IMG/VR virus record: IMGVR_UViG_3300010885_002439
Coordinates: 1-33,565 of that record
Origin: a virus
Direction: 5' to 3' (one strand)
DNA: 33,565 bases
Shown here: piece by piece, positions 7,256 through 15,979 of the stretch
Layout of the letters: each line of letters starts with the position of its first letter
Numbering within the stretch: position 1 is the stretch's first letter
The notes under the pieces: model-generated
The model's database searches: none
What the model was told of the DNA's origin: nothing
What the model saw: only the letters and a program-made list of their open reading frames with translations
Program-made: the position numbers and the translations under genes

Positions 7256-8740
7256 ATGAGTACCATTCCTTTTTCAGAAGTAGTACAGGTAGTTCCATCA
7301 GTCTTATCGGCTGGAGGTACAGCAGTAGATTTAAACGGATTAATGTTGACTGACAATGCACTAGCACCATACGCACAGATTCTTCAATTTGCAAATGCAG
7401 CTGGTGTAAAGAACTATTTTGGTTCTAATTCAACCGAGGCATCTTTAGCAACAGTATATTTTAACGGCTATAGCATAGGCACACAGTTGCCGGGTGCTTT
7501 GCTTATGACTAGATACCCAGAAGCAGCTATTGCTGGATTCTTGCGTAGTGGTTCTTTTGCTGCCATTACTCTTGGAGAGCTTCAAGGATATACTGGAGCA
7601 TTGACTCTAAGTGTAGGAGGTAGCCCAATAACATCTGGCACTATCAATCTATCAGGAGCAACTAGCTTTAGCGATGCAGCTACTATTATAACAGCTGGCT
7701 TTGCTACACCTCCTTTCACAGTAATTTATGAATCCACTACCAATTCTTTTGTATTTACTACAACAGCAACTGGCAATGCAGCAACAATCACTTATGCAAC
7801 TACAAGCACCTTCTCAACAGAAATGTTGTTAACTCAGGCTTCTGGAGCTGTGTTGTCGCAAGGTTCTGATGCTGTAACCCCTGCTGATTTTATGGATGGT
7901 GTTGTTACCCAAAATCAAAATTGGGCTACATTTATGACCGTTTATGAGTTGATGGATAAAGAAGCATTTGCAGATTGGAGCAATTCACTATCACCTCGTT
8001 GGTTGTATGTTGCACAAGATACAAATATTGATGCGTTGACACCTAACAACACAACCACTTTTGGTAATTACTTGCAAACCAATAACTTGGTTGGAACTTG
8101 CCCAATATACGGAGATTCTCCACTAGCTGCATTTGTTTGTGGATTTGCTGCATCATTGAACTTTACTAGACTAAACGGTAGGGCTACTCTGGATTTCAAG
8201 ATGCAATCAGGTCTTGTGGCTTCAGTAGCTAACGCTACAGATTACGCTGCCGTTCTAAGCAATGGTTACAACTGCTACGGAGCATTTGGTTCTAACAATC
8301 CTGCCAACAATGCTAACTGGTTTACCCCCGGCTCAGTATCTGGAGAGTGGCTGTGGGCTGATACTTACCTAAATCAGATTTGGCTCAATGCAAACATACA
8401 GTTGGCTATGGTTAACTTGTTGCTAGATGTAGGATCAATTCCTTACAACACACAAGGAAATGCCTTGATTTACTCTGCTGCTCTTAATCCAATCAATTCT
8501 GCGATTAGATTTGGCGCAATCCGTACTGGTATTACAGTTTCTACTGCTCAAGCTGCGGAAATTCAATATACGCTAGGATTTGATGTTTCTCCTACTCTTG
8601 CCTCACAAGGTTTCTATCTACAGATAAGCCCTGCGACTGCTATTACTAGAGCTGCTCGTCAAAGCCCACCGATCACTCTATACTACCAAGATGGGGAATC
8701 AGTACAACAAATTACTCTTGCTTCTATCGTTATCCAATAA
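7256..8740 (+). CDS. Contractile tail sheath protein (DUF3383 family)
   Basis: A 494-residue protein with a strong AGGAG site before ATG. The N-terminus (IPFSEVVQVVPSVLSAGGTAVDLNGLMLT) and the segment VKNYFGSNSTEASLATVYFNGY match the DUF3383 sheath start. Residues about 115-190 form a small inserted beta domain (LTLSVGGSPITSGTINLSG). The C-terminal part contains TGITVSTAQAAEIQYTLG and GFYLQISPATAITRAARQSPP and ends with beta strands that would form the sheath handshake. A sheath gene is the main reason to call this a myovirus. Length is normal for the family. Tube gene follows. Confidence 0.85.
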   Translation: MSTIPFSEVVQVVPSVLSAGGTAVDLNGLMLTDNALAPYAQILQFANAAGVKNYFGSNSTEASLATVYFNGYSIGTQLPGALLMTRYPEAAIAGFLRSGSFAAITLGELQGYTGALTLSVGGSPITSGTINLSGATSFSDAATIITAGFATPPFTVIYESTTNSFVFTTTATGNAATITYATTSTFSTEMLLTQASGAVLSQGSDAVTPADFMDGVVTQNQNWATFMTVYELMDKEAFADWSNSLSPRWLYVAQDTNIDALTPNNTTTFGNYLQTNNLVGTCPIYGDSPLAAFVCGFAASLNFTRLNGRATLDFKMQSGLVASVANATDYAAVLSNGYNCYGAFGSNNPANNANWFTPGSVSGEWLWADTYLNQIWLNANIQLAMVNLLLDVGSIPYNTQGNALIYSAALNPINSAIRFGAIRTGITVSTAQAAEIQYTLGFDVSPTLASQGFYLQISPATAITRAARQSPPITLYYQDGESVQQITLASIVIQ

Positions 8741-8749
8741 GGAACTATT

Positions 8750-9181
8750 ATGTCAACAATAACTTCAGCAAATGCGGTCTTGGCTCTTGCCATTAACAAT
8801 TATTTTCCTGTACCGCAGACCATACAGGGATTTGCCGTAGATGATGCCTTTGAGGGCGAAGCGGTACAACAATCGGAAACCATGATGGGCGTGGATGGTA
8901 TATTGAGTGCTGGTAAAGTATTCGTACCATACAAAATGACCATCCATCTACAAGCAGACAGCCCCAGCGTGTTTCTATTCGATGGTTGGAGAAATGCTCA
9001 AGATGCAGCTGTAAATGTATTTGCTGCTAGTGGATCAATTGTCTTGACATCTACTAATATGGTATATACTCTACAAAATGGCTTCCTAACTTCAGCGACT
9101 CCGTTCCCTGCTGTGAAGAAGGTTCTCCAGCCTCTCGTTTACGAGATTACTTGGCAACGTATAATCGGTGGTCAAATTTAA
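8750..9181 (+). CDS. Tail tube protein
   Basis: A 143-residue protein that follows the sheath gene with AAGGA before its ATG. It has a beta-rich sequence with FAVDDAFEGEAVQQSETMMGVDGILSAGKVFVPYKMTIHLQADSPSVFLFDGW and a final PLVYEITWQRIIGGQI. Size, position between sheath and tail chaperone, and the closing strand pattern agree with the tube subunit that forms the hollow core inside the sheath. It has no transmembrane segment. The next gene starts 3 bases after its stop codon. Confidence 0.75.
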   Translation: MSTITSANAVLALAINNYFPVPQTIQGFAVDDAFEGEAVQQSETMMGVDGILSAGKVFVPYKMTIHLQADSPSVFLFDGWRNAQDAAVNVFAASGSIVLTSTNMVYTLQNGFLTSATPFPAVKKVLQPLVYEITWQRIIGGQI

Positions 9182-9184
9182 TAT

Positions 9185-9646
9185 ATGGCAAGAAAAGAGT
9201 CGACATTCGTAGCAGAGTCAGGTAGAGATAAAGGTAAGCAATTTATCATTACCGAGATGTCTGCATCTCATGCTGAAAACTGGGCTTTACAGGTAATTCT
9301 AGCTGTTGGTAATGCTGGAATTGATATACCTGACGGCTTGGCAGAGCAAGGAATGTCGGGTCTTATGGCTGTTGGATACATGAATCTACTCAAGATTCCA
9401 TTTGATGCTGCAAAGCCTCTCTTGGATGACATGATGACCTGTGTCCAAATCATGCCGTCTATGAATATTAAAAGAGCATTGATTGAAGATGATATTGAAG
9501 AAGTTACAACTCGTTTGCAGCTTCGTAAAGCAATTTGGTCATTGCACATGGATTTTTTTTTCGCAGAAAGCAAGTTGACTTCGGAATCAGAAACACAGGT
9601 GCAACCAAGCAATACATTGACTATCAAGCCACGACCAAAGCGATAG
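9185..9646 (+). CDS. Tail assembly chaperone, zero-frame product
   Basis: This 153-residue protein lies between tube and tape measure, the conserved site of tail assembly chaperones. It begins MARKESTFVAESGRDKGKQFIITEMSA and is helical after residue 30, which is usual for chaperones that coat the tape measure. At residues 123-126 the message runs through nine consecutive T (9553-9561), where a second reading frame opens. The zero-frame product continues 27 residues beyond this and ends KPRPKR. As in phage lambda G and GT, both the short and frameshifted proteins should be made. Confidence 0.8.
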   Translation: MARKESTFVAESGRDKGKQFIITEMSASHAENWALQVILAVGNAGIDIPDGLAEQGMSGLMAVGYMNLLKIPFDAAKPLLDDMMTCVQIMPSMNIKRALIEDDIEEVTTRLQLRKAIWSLHMDFFFAESKLTSESETQVQPSNTLTIKPRPKR

Positions 9647-9777
9647 CAACTGTAGTTTCATCTAAATTGGCTACTCTCCATGAACTCGATACTGTATACG
9701 GTGTTGAGGATTTATGGATTCTTCTTGAAGTCAACGCAGTTGATCGTCATAACGCTTACATTGCGAGTAAAAAATAA
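9185..9777 (+). CDS. Tail assembly chaperone, -1 frameshift product
   Basis: A -1 slip on the T run at 9553-9561 joins the first about 125 residues of the chaperone to a 72-residue extension that starts RRKQVDFGIRNTG and ends HNAYIASKK, about 197 residues in all. The extension frame overlaps the zero frame from 9535 and stops at 9777, where its TAA overlaps the tape measure ATG (TAATG). The extension has no convincing start of its own. In other phages the extended form binds tail tube protein while the shared part binds the tape measure. A homopolymer sequencing error would also explain the two frames, but the conserved location favours programmed frameshifting. Confidence 0.75.
9553..9561 (+). 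other. Slippery T run for -1 ribosomal frameshifting
   Basis: Zero-frame codons are GAT TTT TTT TTC. The run of nine T lets both tRNAs re-pair after moving back one base, fitting the X XXY YYZ rule. The new frame then reads CGC AGA AAG. I see no strong pseudoknot downstream by eye. Confidence 0.7.
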
Positions 9778-11378
9778 TGGCAACCGTAATAGATAGCTTA
9801 TTCATTGAGCTTGGACTAGACTCATCCAAATTCAACGCAGGACAAAAAAAGGCTGTAGATTCACTACGCCAGCTTGATGAAGCCCACAGAAAATCCGCAG
9901 AGAACATCCAGCGCGGTGCAAAAAATACCAGAGATTCCTTCGATAAATCTAAAGATTCATTAATTGCTTTTGGTACTGTTTTATTAGCAGCTGGTGGATT
10001 TGCTAAATTTGTTACCTCTATGGTAAACAGCAATGCTGCTTTGGGTAGAACATCTCAACAATTACAGATTGGTGTTGCAGATTTAAAGGCGTGGGAAGGT
10101 GTATTAAAGTCTAATGGAGGTACGCTTACTGATTTTACAACCGCCCTAGGTGGTATGCAAGAGCAACTTGCTGCCATTAGAAATGGTGGTGGTAATACTG
10201 TCATATTAGAAATAGCTTCTAAATTAGGGGCGTTAGATGCAATATCTGTACAATCAGGCGTAAATATTTACAAATTAGCCGATGCGCTAAAAGCTAAATA
10301 TGCAGTAGATAAACAACAAGCACAAGTATTAGCAGAGCAGCTAGGAATTTCAAGAGAGTTATTCCAAGTAATGATATTGGGTGGCGATGCTCTCAAGGCT
10401 CAACATGAAGCCCACCTTAAATTGGTTGGGGCTACTGAAGCAAATTCTAAGGCTGCTAGGGAATTTCAAGTAGAGCTTGGTAAGTTGTCGGCAGCAATGG
10501 GAGGTGCATTTGACGATATAATGACATATTTATATGGTCTTAAAAAATATCCTGCTCAAGCTACTGCAACCATTCAATTCTTCAGAAATTTAAGTAAGGA
10601 AGTATACGATGTAAATTCTGCATTTGTAGCACTTGGCAAGGTTTGGGATAAGATTATTCCAAAGATATTTAAGAAAGGCGCAGCTGATTGGCTTACTGGT
10701 AAAAAACAAACACCCACATCTACAGGACAATCTGCTTCTGGTGTGTTCCCACCTGCTACAAATGCTGGACAAAAACCTGTAGCGCGTGAAGATCGTACAC
10801 CAAACACCCCAGCTGGGCGTTTAATGCAATATTTCCAATCAAAAGGTTTAGATAAAGCTCACGCAGCAGCATTGGTTGGCAATCTAATACAAGAAAGCTC
10901 TTTAAATCCAAAGGCTACTAATCAAAGTCAACTAGGCACTCATAGAGGTTTGGCGCAATGGTCACCAGCTAGACAGGCTGATTTTAAAGCATTTGCTGGA
11001 TTTGATATTACAGATGCTCAAGCTACAAGTGAAAAACAAGCTGATTTTATTCTGTACGAACTTAATCATAAATTTAAGACTGCTGGCAAGAAGTTTTACT
11101 CTGCCACAAACACCAAATCTGCTTCTGATGTTATCTTCAAGCAATATGAAAATCCCGGAGATAATACAGGAGCTAAGAGAGCTGCATATTCTGCTGCCTT
11201 AATGGGTGCTGGAGCTACTGCGCCAGTTAATGCAGGACAGCAATCTAGTAATGAAACTAACATTCAAACGATTAATGTTCAAACTCAAGCTACTGATGCT
11301 GATGGTATGGCTAGAGGTTTACGCGAATCATTATCTAATAATCAACTGATGAACTTCTCAACATCGGGCAATAAATAA
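9777..11378 (+). CDS. Tail tape measure protein with tail lysozyme domain
   Basis: A 533-residue protein. The start resembles many tape measures (FIELGLDSSKFNAGQKKAVDSLRQLDEAHRKS), with helical sequence to about 300 and a hydrophobic stretch around 62-82. Residues about 345-475 form a phage tail lysozyme-like domain: AGRLMQYFQSKGLDKAHAAALVGNLIQESSLNP, with Glu373 as the probable catalytic residue, followed by GLAQWSPAR and a C-terminal QYENPGD motif. Such domains cut peptidoglycan during DNA entry. The protein is short for a tape measure, so a short contractile tail is expected. Coupled by TAATG overlaps on both sides. Confidence 0.8.
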   Translation: MATVIDSLFIELGLDSSKFNAGQKKAVDSLRQLDEAHRKSAENIQRGAKNTRDSFDKSKDSLIAFGTVLLAAGGFAKFVTSMVNSNAALGRTSQQLQIGVADLKAWEGVLKSNGGTLTDFTTALGGMQEQLAAIRNGGGNTVILEIASKLGALDAISVQSGVNIYKLADALKAKYAVDKQQAQVLAEQLGISRELFQVMILGGDALKAQHEAHLKLVGATEANSKAAREFQVELGKLSAAMGGAFDDIMTYLYGLKKYPAQATATIQFFRNLSKEVYDVNSAFVALGKVWDKIIPKIFKKGAADWLTGKKQTPTSTGQSASGVFPPATNAGQKPVAREDRTPNTPAGRLMQYFQSKGLDKAHAAALVGNLIQESSLNPKATNQSQLGTHRGLAQWSPARQADFKAFAGFDITDAQATSEKQADFILYELNHKFKTAGKKFYSATNTKSASDVIFKQYENPGDNTGAKRAAYSAALMGAGATAPVNAGQQSSNETNIQTINVQTQATDADGMARGLRESLSNNQLMNFSTSGNK

Positions 11379-12001
11379 TGTCTTTAATACCATATCCTAA
11401 CATTCCTCCATTGCCCGGAGTTCCGGGATTGCATAGATCAACTGCTGGATTTGCTGCTGCTGCTCTTACTATAGTTGGTCAGGTTTTGCCGTTAAATCTA
11501 TTTGGTCCACGTTGGGGAATTGTAACCCCAGCTGGCTCTGTGGCTTTAACACCTGATTCTTTTGTAGAATTTGAATATAGATCAGAACGTAAAGTACCCA
11601 TATATCCAGTAGAGCAAGGTGGCTTTGCAAGCTACAATAAAATTGCATTGCCTTTTGATATTAGTGTCATTGTTACTTGTAGTGGCAATGGGGCAATGAC
11701 TAAACCTGCATTTTTAGCAGCTATTCAAACATTATTAGCTCAACTAACATTAGTTAGCGTTGTTACCCCAGATGGGACTTTCCCCAACTGTAATCTTGTT
11801 CATGTAGATTATAGAAGGGAAGCCAGACAGGGTGCTACTTTAATTATAGCTCAACTTAAATTTCAAGAGATTAGAGTAGTTTTACCAGCAGCACCACCTA
11901 CATCTGATCCATCTGGCGCAACTAATGCCAGCAATGGACAGACATCTGTTGTGCCTGTTACCGATGCGGTCAGCAATAGTTCTAGCACAGGAATACAATA
12001 A
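11378..12001 (+). CDS. Baseplate/tail-tip protein of unknown subfamily
   Basis: This 207-residue protein sits directly after the tape measure, with TAATG overlaps on both sides. Residues 50-165 are beta-rich (GIVTPAGSVALTPDSFVEFEYRSERKVPIYPVEQGGFASYNKIALPFDISVIVTCSG), ending in GATLIIAQLKFQEIRVVLP. The phrase Y-P-V-E-x-G-x-x-x-S-Y-N-K resembles baseplate proteins linking tube and hub. The last 40 residues are serine- and threonine-rich and likely flexible. I would place it as a baseplate initiator or tube-hub adaptor but cannot name the family with certainty. Confidence 0.6.
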   Translation: MSLIPYPNIPPLPGVPGLHRSTAGFAAAALTIVGQVLPLNLFGPRWGIVTPAGSVALTPDSFVEFEYRSERKVPIYPVEQGGFASYNKIALPFDISVIVTCSGNGAMTKPAFLAAIQTLLAQLTLVSVVTPDGTFPNCNLVHVDYRREARQGATLIIAQLKFQEIRVVLPAAPPTSDPSGATNASNGQTSVVPVTDAVSNSSSTGIQ

Positions 12002-12294
12002 TGACTATTCAAATAATTCCCATTACTGCTACTGCCTCTCAATCGTTTACAATTCTATTGGGAAAGCAAAATTGCTCCATGAAAATTTATCAGTTATCAA
12101 CAGGGTTATATTGCAATCTGATTGCTAATAATAATCCTATATTTAACACTATGATTTGTTTAAATTTAGTAGGATTGGTAAGAGAAGCATATTTGGGATT
12201 TGTTGGTCAATTATCTTTTGTAGACACCAAGGGTACAAGCGATCCTACTTATGATGGACTTGGTGCTAGATACCAACTCATATATCAATCATGA
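12001..12294 (+). CDS. Baseplate plug-like protein
   Basis: A 97-residue beta-rich protein reading MTIQIIPITATASQSFTILL at the start, then CSMKIYQLSTGLYCNLIANN and FVGQLSFVDTKGTSDPTYDGLGARYQLIY. This matches the small baseplate plug family encoded between tape measure and hub genes in many myoviruses of this kind. The D-P-x-Y-x-G-L-G-x-R-Y ending is the best marker. It would fill the tube lumen at the baseplate. The start overlaps the previous stop (TAATG), and its stop overlaps the hub gene start (ATGA). Confidence 0.7.
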   Translation: MTIQIIPITATASQSFTILLGKQNCSMKIYQLSTGLYCNLIANNNPIFNTMICLNLVGLVREAYLGFVGQLSFVDTKGTSDPTYDGLGARYQLIYQS

Positions 12295-13166
12295 CATTTG
12301 CCTTTCGACAGATTGACCTTCAATTCTCCACAGCTGAAGGACAGGTTGTAAAGCTCACAGGGTTACGTTGTGCTGCAATAATTGAAGCACCCGGAGGGTA
12401 TATACCTTACGCCTCTTTACAGATGCGTGTGTGGGGTATGACACTAGAACACATGAATCAATTTTCTAGTACAGGCGCAAACTTAGTAGTTATTCAAAAT
12501 AGCTCTATAACTGTATTAGCTGGTGATCCTAGCCAGCCACTTACGCAAATCTTTTTAGGCACAATAAAAACTGCGTATATAGATTTTGGAAGCCTACCAG
12601 ATGTATGTTTTTCAGTATCAGCGTATGCAGGGTACTATAATAAATCCACTCCAGTTGCATCTAATTCTTATCCCGGATCACAACAAGCTGAAGATATTAT
12701 TGAAGCATTGGTTGGTCAAATGGTTGATGCTAATGGAAGTAATAGTTGGGGATTTGAAAATCCAACTAACGCGACTGCTGTTTTACAAGATCAGGTTGTC
12801 ACAGGTTCAATTATGGATCAAATACAAAAGATAGCAGCAAATGCTAAATTTCCAATGACTGTTGATAATAATACCGTGACCATCTGGGATAACAACGGCT
12901 CAAGAGATGACCTTATTGTAGATGTAAACCCAGATACAGGAATGGTAGGTTATCCTTCCTATTGGGAAGCTGGATTTATAGTTAAATCATTGTTTAACCC
13001 ATTAATCACAAATGGTAGGGGCGTTAGATTAAGCTCTAGCCTTCCTAAGTCAAATGGTACTTTCAATGTGTTATCTGTTACCCATGAGCTTGGAACAGTA
13101 ACCGCAGATGGACCTTGGTTCTCAACTTGCAAATTAGGAGTACCGCCTTATGTCACTCCCAATTAG
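12291..13166 (+). CDS. Baseplate hub protein
   Basis: A 291-residue protein starting at the ATGA overlap. It carries DLQFSTAEGQVVKLTGLRCAAIIEAPGGYIPYASLQMRVWGMTLEHMNQFS, a middle segment with VFSVSAYAGYYNKSTP-like strands, and a C-terminus with KSLFNPLITNGRGVRLSSSLPKSNGTFNVLSVTHELGT. This matches the hub family (T4 gp27 or Mu gp44-like) that forms the platform between tail tube and spike. The partner spike gene overlaps it by 17 bases. Order plug, hub, spike, gp25-like, J-like is standard in myovirus baseplates. Confidence 0.75.
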   Translation: MTFAFRQIDLQFSTAEGQVVKLTGLRCAAIIEAPGGYIPYASLQMRVWGMTLEHMNQFSSTGANLVVIQNSSITVLAGDPSQPLTQIFLGTIKTAYIDFGSLPDVCFSVSAYAGYYNKSTPVASNSYPGSQQAEDIIEALVGQMVDANGSNSWGFENPTNATAVLQDQVVTGSIMDQIQKIAANAKFPMTVDNNTVTIWDNNGSRDDLIVDVNPDTGMVGYPSYWEAGFIVKSLFNPLITNGRGVRLSSSLPKSNGTFNVLSVTHELGTVTADGPWFSTCKLGVPPYVTPN

Positions 13167-13788
13167 TTTTGTAGCAGGTGATAATGCTTCAGATGTAGGT
13201 AGATTACAATTTGTTATTAGGGCTGCATTATCAGGTTTGCGTACTGCAATGCCTGTGAGAGTTGAAGCAGTAACAAATGACGGTGGTTTATCACCTATTG
13301 GAACTGTAGATGTACAGCCGTTAGTCAGCTCCGTAGATGGTGATGAAGGAACTTGGGAAATGCCTCTTATTTCTAATGTGCCTTATATGCGTATTCAGGG
13401 AGGTACAAATGGGATCATTATTGATCCAGTTGTAGGCGATATTGGCATAGCAACTACTTGCGATAGAGATATATCAACCGTAAAGAATACAAGCGACATT
13501 TCAGCCCCCGGCTCAGTTAGGAAGCATGATATGTCTGATATAGTCTACCTAATGACTATTATAGGTGCTGAACCCACTCAATACGTTCAATTTAATACTG
13601 AAGGTATAACTATAAATTCACCTAATGCCATTACAATTAATGCACCAGAGATTAACTCTAATGGCACTTGGAATCACACAGGAACAATAACCGCGTCTGG
13701 TGATGTAGAAGGTTCTGGAACAAGTCTACACACACATAGACATGGTGGCGTTCAAACAGGTGGTGGTCAAACAGGTACTCCAATATGA
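13150..13788 (+). CDS. Baseplate spike protein (Gp138 N-domain type)
   Basis: A 212-residue protein with an N-terminal OB-like domain (LRTAMPVRVEAVTNDG, GTVDVQPLVSSVDGD, PVVGDIGIATTCDRDIST), then repeated short beta strands (NTEGITINSPNAITINAPEINSNGT) that would form the trimeric helix of the spike. It ends in HTHRHGGVQTGGGQTGTP, with three histidines at 194, 196 and 198. That histidine tip is where spike proteins of P2-like and related phages hold a metal ion at the membrane-piercing apex. The gene overlaps the hub gene upstream and the gp25-like gene downstream (ATGA). Confidence 0.8.
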   Translation: MSLPISFVAGDNASDVGRLQFVIRAALSGLRTAMPVRVEAVTNDGGLSPIGTVDVQPLVSSVDGDEGTWEMPLISNVPYMRIQGGTNGIIIDPVVGDIGIATTCDRDISTVKNTSDISAPGSVRKHDMSDIVYLMTIIGAEPTQYVQFNTEGITINSPNAITINAPEINSNGTWNHTGTITASGDVEGSGTSLHTHRHGGVQTGGGQTGTPI

Positions 13789-14153
13789 CAATAATACAAA
13801 ATTCTTTGCTACTAGATCAATCTGCTTGGGATTTAGTTCTTGATGTTAACAACAATATTGCTCTAGGAGCAGCTCCTTATTCTATAGCTCAAGATGTAGC
13901 TTCAGCAGTAAGGACATTTCTCGGAGAATGTTGGTACAATAATAATCTAGGACTTCCGTATTGGCAACAAATACTTGGGGAATTTCCACCGCTGCCATAC
14001 GTTAGCCAACGTATAGTTGCAGCAGCGTTGACCATTCCTAATGTAGTATCAGCAAATGTTACATATTATTCTTTTACGAACAGAGTTTTATCAGGACAAA
14101 TTTTAATTACAGATACAGATGGCACGACTGCAAATGTTGCCTTCGGAGGGTAA
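13785..14153 (+). CDS. Baseplate wedge protein (GpW/gp25-like)
   Basis: This 122-residue protein has the gp25-like pattern: W-D-L-V-L-D-V-N-N-N-I-A-L near the start, AQDVASAVRTFLGECWYNNNLGLPYWQQILGE in the middle, and ISQRIVAAALTIPNVVSA-like strands with SGQILITDTDG at the end. The family binds the sheath initiator region of the baseplate. It is encoded between spike and baseplate J-like genes, the usual order. The ATG overlaps the spike stop codon, and the following gene begins directly after its TAA. No lysozyme active site is seen, as is typical despite the family name. Confidence 0.75.
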   Translation: MTIIQNSLLLDQSAWDLVLDVNNNIALGAAPYSIAQDVASAVRTFLGECWYNNNLGLPYWQQILGEFPPLPYVSQRIVAAALTIPNVVSANVTYYSFTNRVLSGQILITDTDGTTANVAFGG

Positions 14154-15368
14154 ATGAGTACAAATGTTCCAGTTATAGAATGGGTTAATGGTTCTCCTGT
14201 AATTCCAGCTGAATTAGATATTCTGGCTGGTGTACAAGCAGATATTAACGCTGCTTTCGGTGGTGGAGTTAACCCATCTTTGCAAACCCCACAAGGACAA
14301 CTTGCACAATCTGAAACAGCCATTATTGGCGATAAAAACAATCAAATAGCATACATTGCAAACCAAATTAATCCTTCGATGTCATCTGGCATTTGGCAGG
14401 ATGCTATAGGGTATATATACTTTTTACAAAGAATACAAGCTGCTGGTACAGTAGTTAACGCGGATTGCGTAGGTGCTGTAGGCGTTGTTATTCCTGCTGG
14501 ATCAATAGCTCAAGATACAACTGGCTACAAATATGCTTCTACTTCAACTGCAGTAATTCCTCCAGCTGGAACAATATCTGTTCAATTTCAAAATCAGACA
14601 GTAGGTGCTATTGCTTGCGCTATTGGTGCATTGTCTACTATATATACTGCTGTTGCTGGTTGGAATACCATTAACAATACCGCTGCTGGTGCATTGGGAA
14701 ACCTAGTAGAGTCTAGGGCAGAATTTGAATTACGCAGACAAAATAGTGTAGCTGGTAATGCAGTAAACACCCTTCAATCTCTTTATGGTGCTGTGTTAAG
14801 CGTTCCTAACGTGATTGAGGCTTATGTGGTAGATAACAATTCCAATGGAACTGTAAGCTATGGAAGTACAAATTATCCTCTCGTAGCACACTCTATCGTG
14901 GTTAGTGTGGCTGGCGGTGAAGCATCTGCTATAGCACAGGCTATATGGAATAAGAAGCCGCCCGGAACTAACTACAACGGCAATACGAGTGCTACAGTAT
15001 ATGACACTAATTACCCTAGCCCATATCCAAGCTATACAGTTACATGGCTAACTCCAGATTCTACTGCTGCATATTTTGCTGTAGAAATTGCTGATAACAG
15101 CCAACTACCAGCAAATATTGTTACTTTAGTGCAAAATGCAATACTTTCATCATTCTACGGTCAAGATGGAGGAACTCCTGCTGGTATTAACCAAACAACA
15201 TTTTCTGGTAGATATTATGCAAATGTTAGCGCAATTAATACCAATGTAGATGTACTATCAATATTATTGGGATTCTCAGCTATGGGAGCAACCTTGACAT
15301 CCTTAACATTTGGCATTGATGAATTGCCTACTTTATCTGCTTCTCAAATTGCTGTTACATTAGTCTAA
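14154..15368 (+). CDS. Baseplate J-like protein
   Basis: A 404-residue protein of the gpJ baseplate wedge family. Diagnostic parts include NPSLQTPQGQLAQSETAIIGDKNNQIAYIANQ near the start, GIWQDAIGYIYFLQRIQAAGTV, the hinge GWNTINNTAAGALGNLVESRAEFELRRQNSVAGNAVNTLQSLYGAVLSVPNV (the E-S-x-x-E-F-x-x-R-R region is the best marker), and VVSVAGGEASAIAQAIWNKKPPG. It connects the hub to the tail fibre network and triggers sheath contraction. Length and context are ordinary for the family. The next gene starts after a 2-base gap. Confidence 0.85.
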   Translation: MSTNVPVIEWVNGSPVIPAELDILAGVQADINAAFGGGVNPSLQTPQGQLAQSETAIIGDKNNQIAYIANQINPSMSSGIWQDAIGYIYFLQRIQAAGTVVNADCVGAVGVVIPAGSIAQDTTGYKYASTSTAVIPPAGTISVQFQNQTVGAIACAIGALSTIYTAVAGWNTINNTAAGALGNLVESRAEFELRRQNSVAGNAVNTLQSLYGAVLSVPNVIEAYVVDNNSNGTVSYGSTNYPLVAHSIVVSVAGGEASAIAQAIWNKKPPGTNYNGNTSATVYDTNYPSPYPSYTVTWLTPDSTAAYFAVEIADNSQLPANIVTLVQNAILSSFYGQDGGTPAGINQTTFSGRYYANVSAINTNVDVLSILLGFSAMGATLTSLTFGIDELPTLSASQIAVTLV

Positions 15369-15370
15369 TT

Positions 15371-15970
15371 ATGCAGAACTGGACACAAACATTACTTAGT
15401 CAATATTGTGACTCTCCCACAATAGATGGGCTATTAAATTCATTTAATGATGCTGTTGATCCTACGGTTAATCTTGCAGACTTTTATGCTTATGTATGGA
15501 ATGTATATACAGCATCTGGTCAAGGATTAGATGATTGGGGCATGATTGTAGGCGTATCTCGCTATTTACAAATACCAAATTCACCTGCTTATTTAGGATG
15601 GAAAGAGGCTTATGTAGCTGGACACCCAACAACTATTCCACAACCTTTTGATCAAGAACCATTTTACGGTGGACTATTAAGTACATATACATTTCCATTA
15701 CAGGATGTTGATTACAGACAGTTAATTTTAACAAAAGCAGCTGTAAATATTTCTAATATATCAGTACCCAATATTAATGCTATATTGAGATTTCTGTTTG
15801 CAGATGCTAACCTACTACATCCAAATGGCGTAGTCTATGTAATTGACAATTTAAATATGAGTTTTGTATACCATTTTACATTTGTACCCGATCCAGTTCA
15901 ATTAGCAATTATACAAACTTCTGATGTATTTCCTAGACCAGCTGGCGTTTCCGTAACAGTTACTTATTAA
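15371..15970 (+). CDS. DUF2612-like baseplate protein
   Basis: A 199-residue protein. It contains GLLNSFNDAVDPTVNLADFYAYVWNVYTASGQGLDDWGMIVGVSRYLQIP, the G-x-x-L-D-x-W-G-x-I-V-G-V-x-R motif being diagnostic of DUF2612. The rest has YRQLILTKAAVNISN and a C-terminal beta region. It holds the equivalent position of P2 gpI, linking the baseplate wedge to fibres. It follows the J-like gene after 2 bases and precedes a collar-domain fibre, which agrees with a role as fibre attachment. Confidence 0.75.
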   Translation: MQNWTQTLLSQYCDSPTIDGLLNSFNDAVDPTVNLADFYAYVWNVYTASGQGLDDWGMIVGVSRYLQIPNSPAYLGWKEAYVAGHPTTIPQPFDQEPFYGGLLSTYTFPLQDVDYRQLILTKAAVNISNISVPNINAILRFLFADANLLHPNGVVYVIDNLNMSFVYHFTFVPDPVQLAIIQTSDVFPRPAGVSVTVTY

Positions 15971-15979
15971 AGGATAATA

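Noticed and set aside
9535-9777. Chaperone extension as a broken gene (pseudogene)
   Set aside because: Location between tube and tape measure, a good slippery run, and overlap with the next ATG favour programmed frameshifting.
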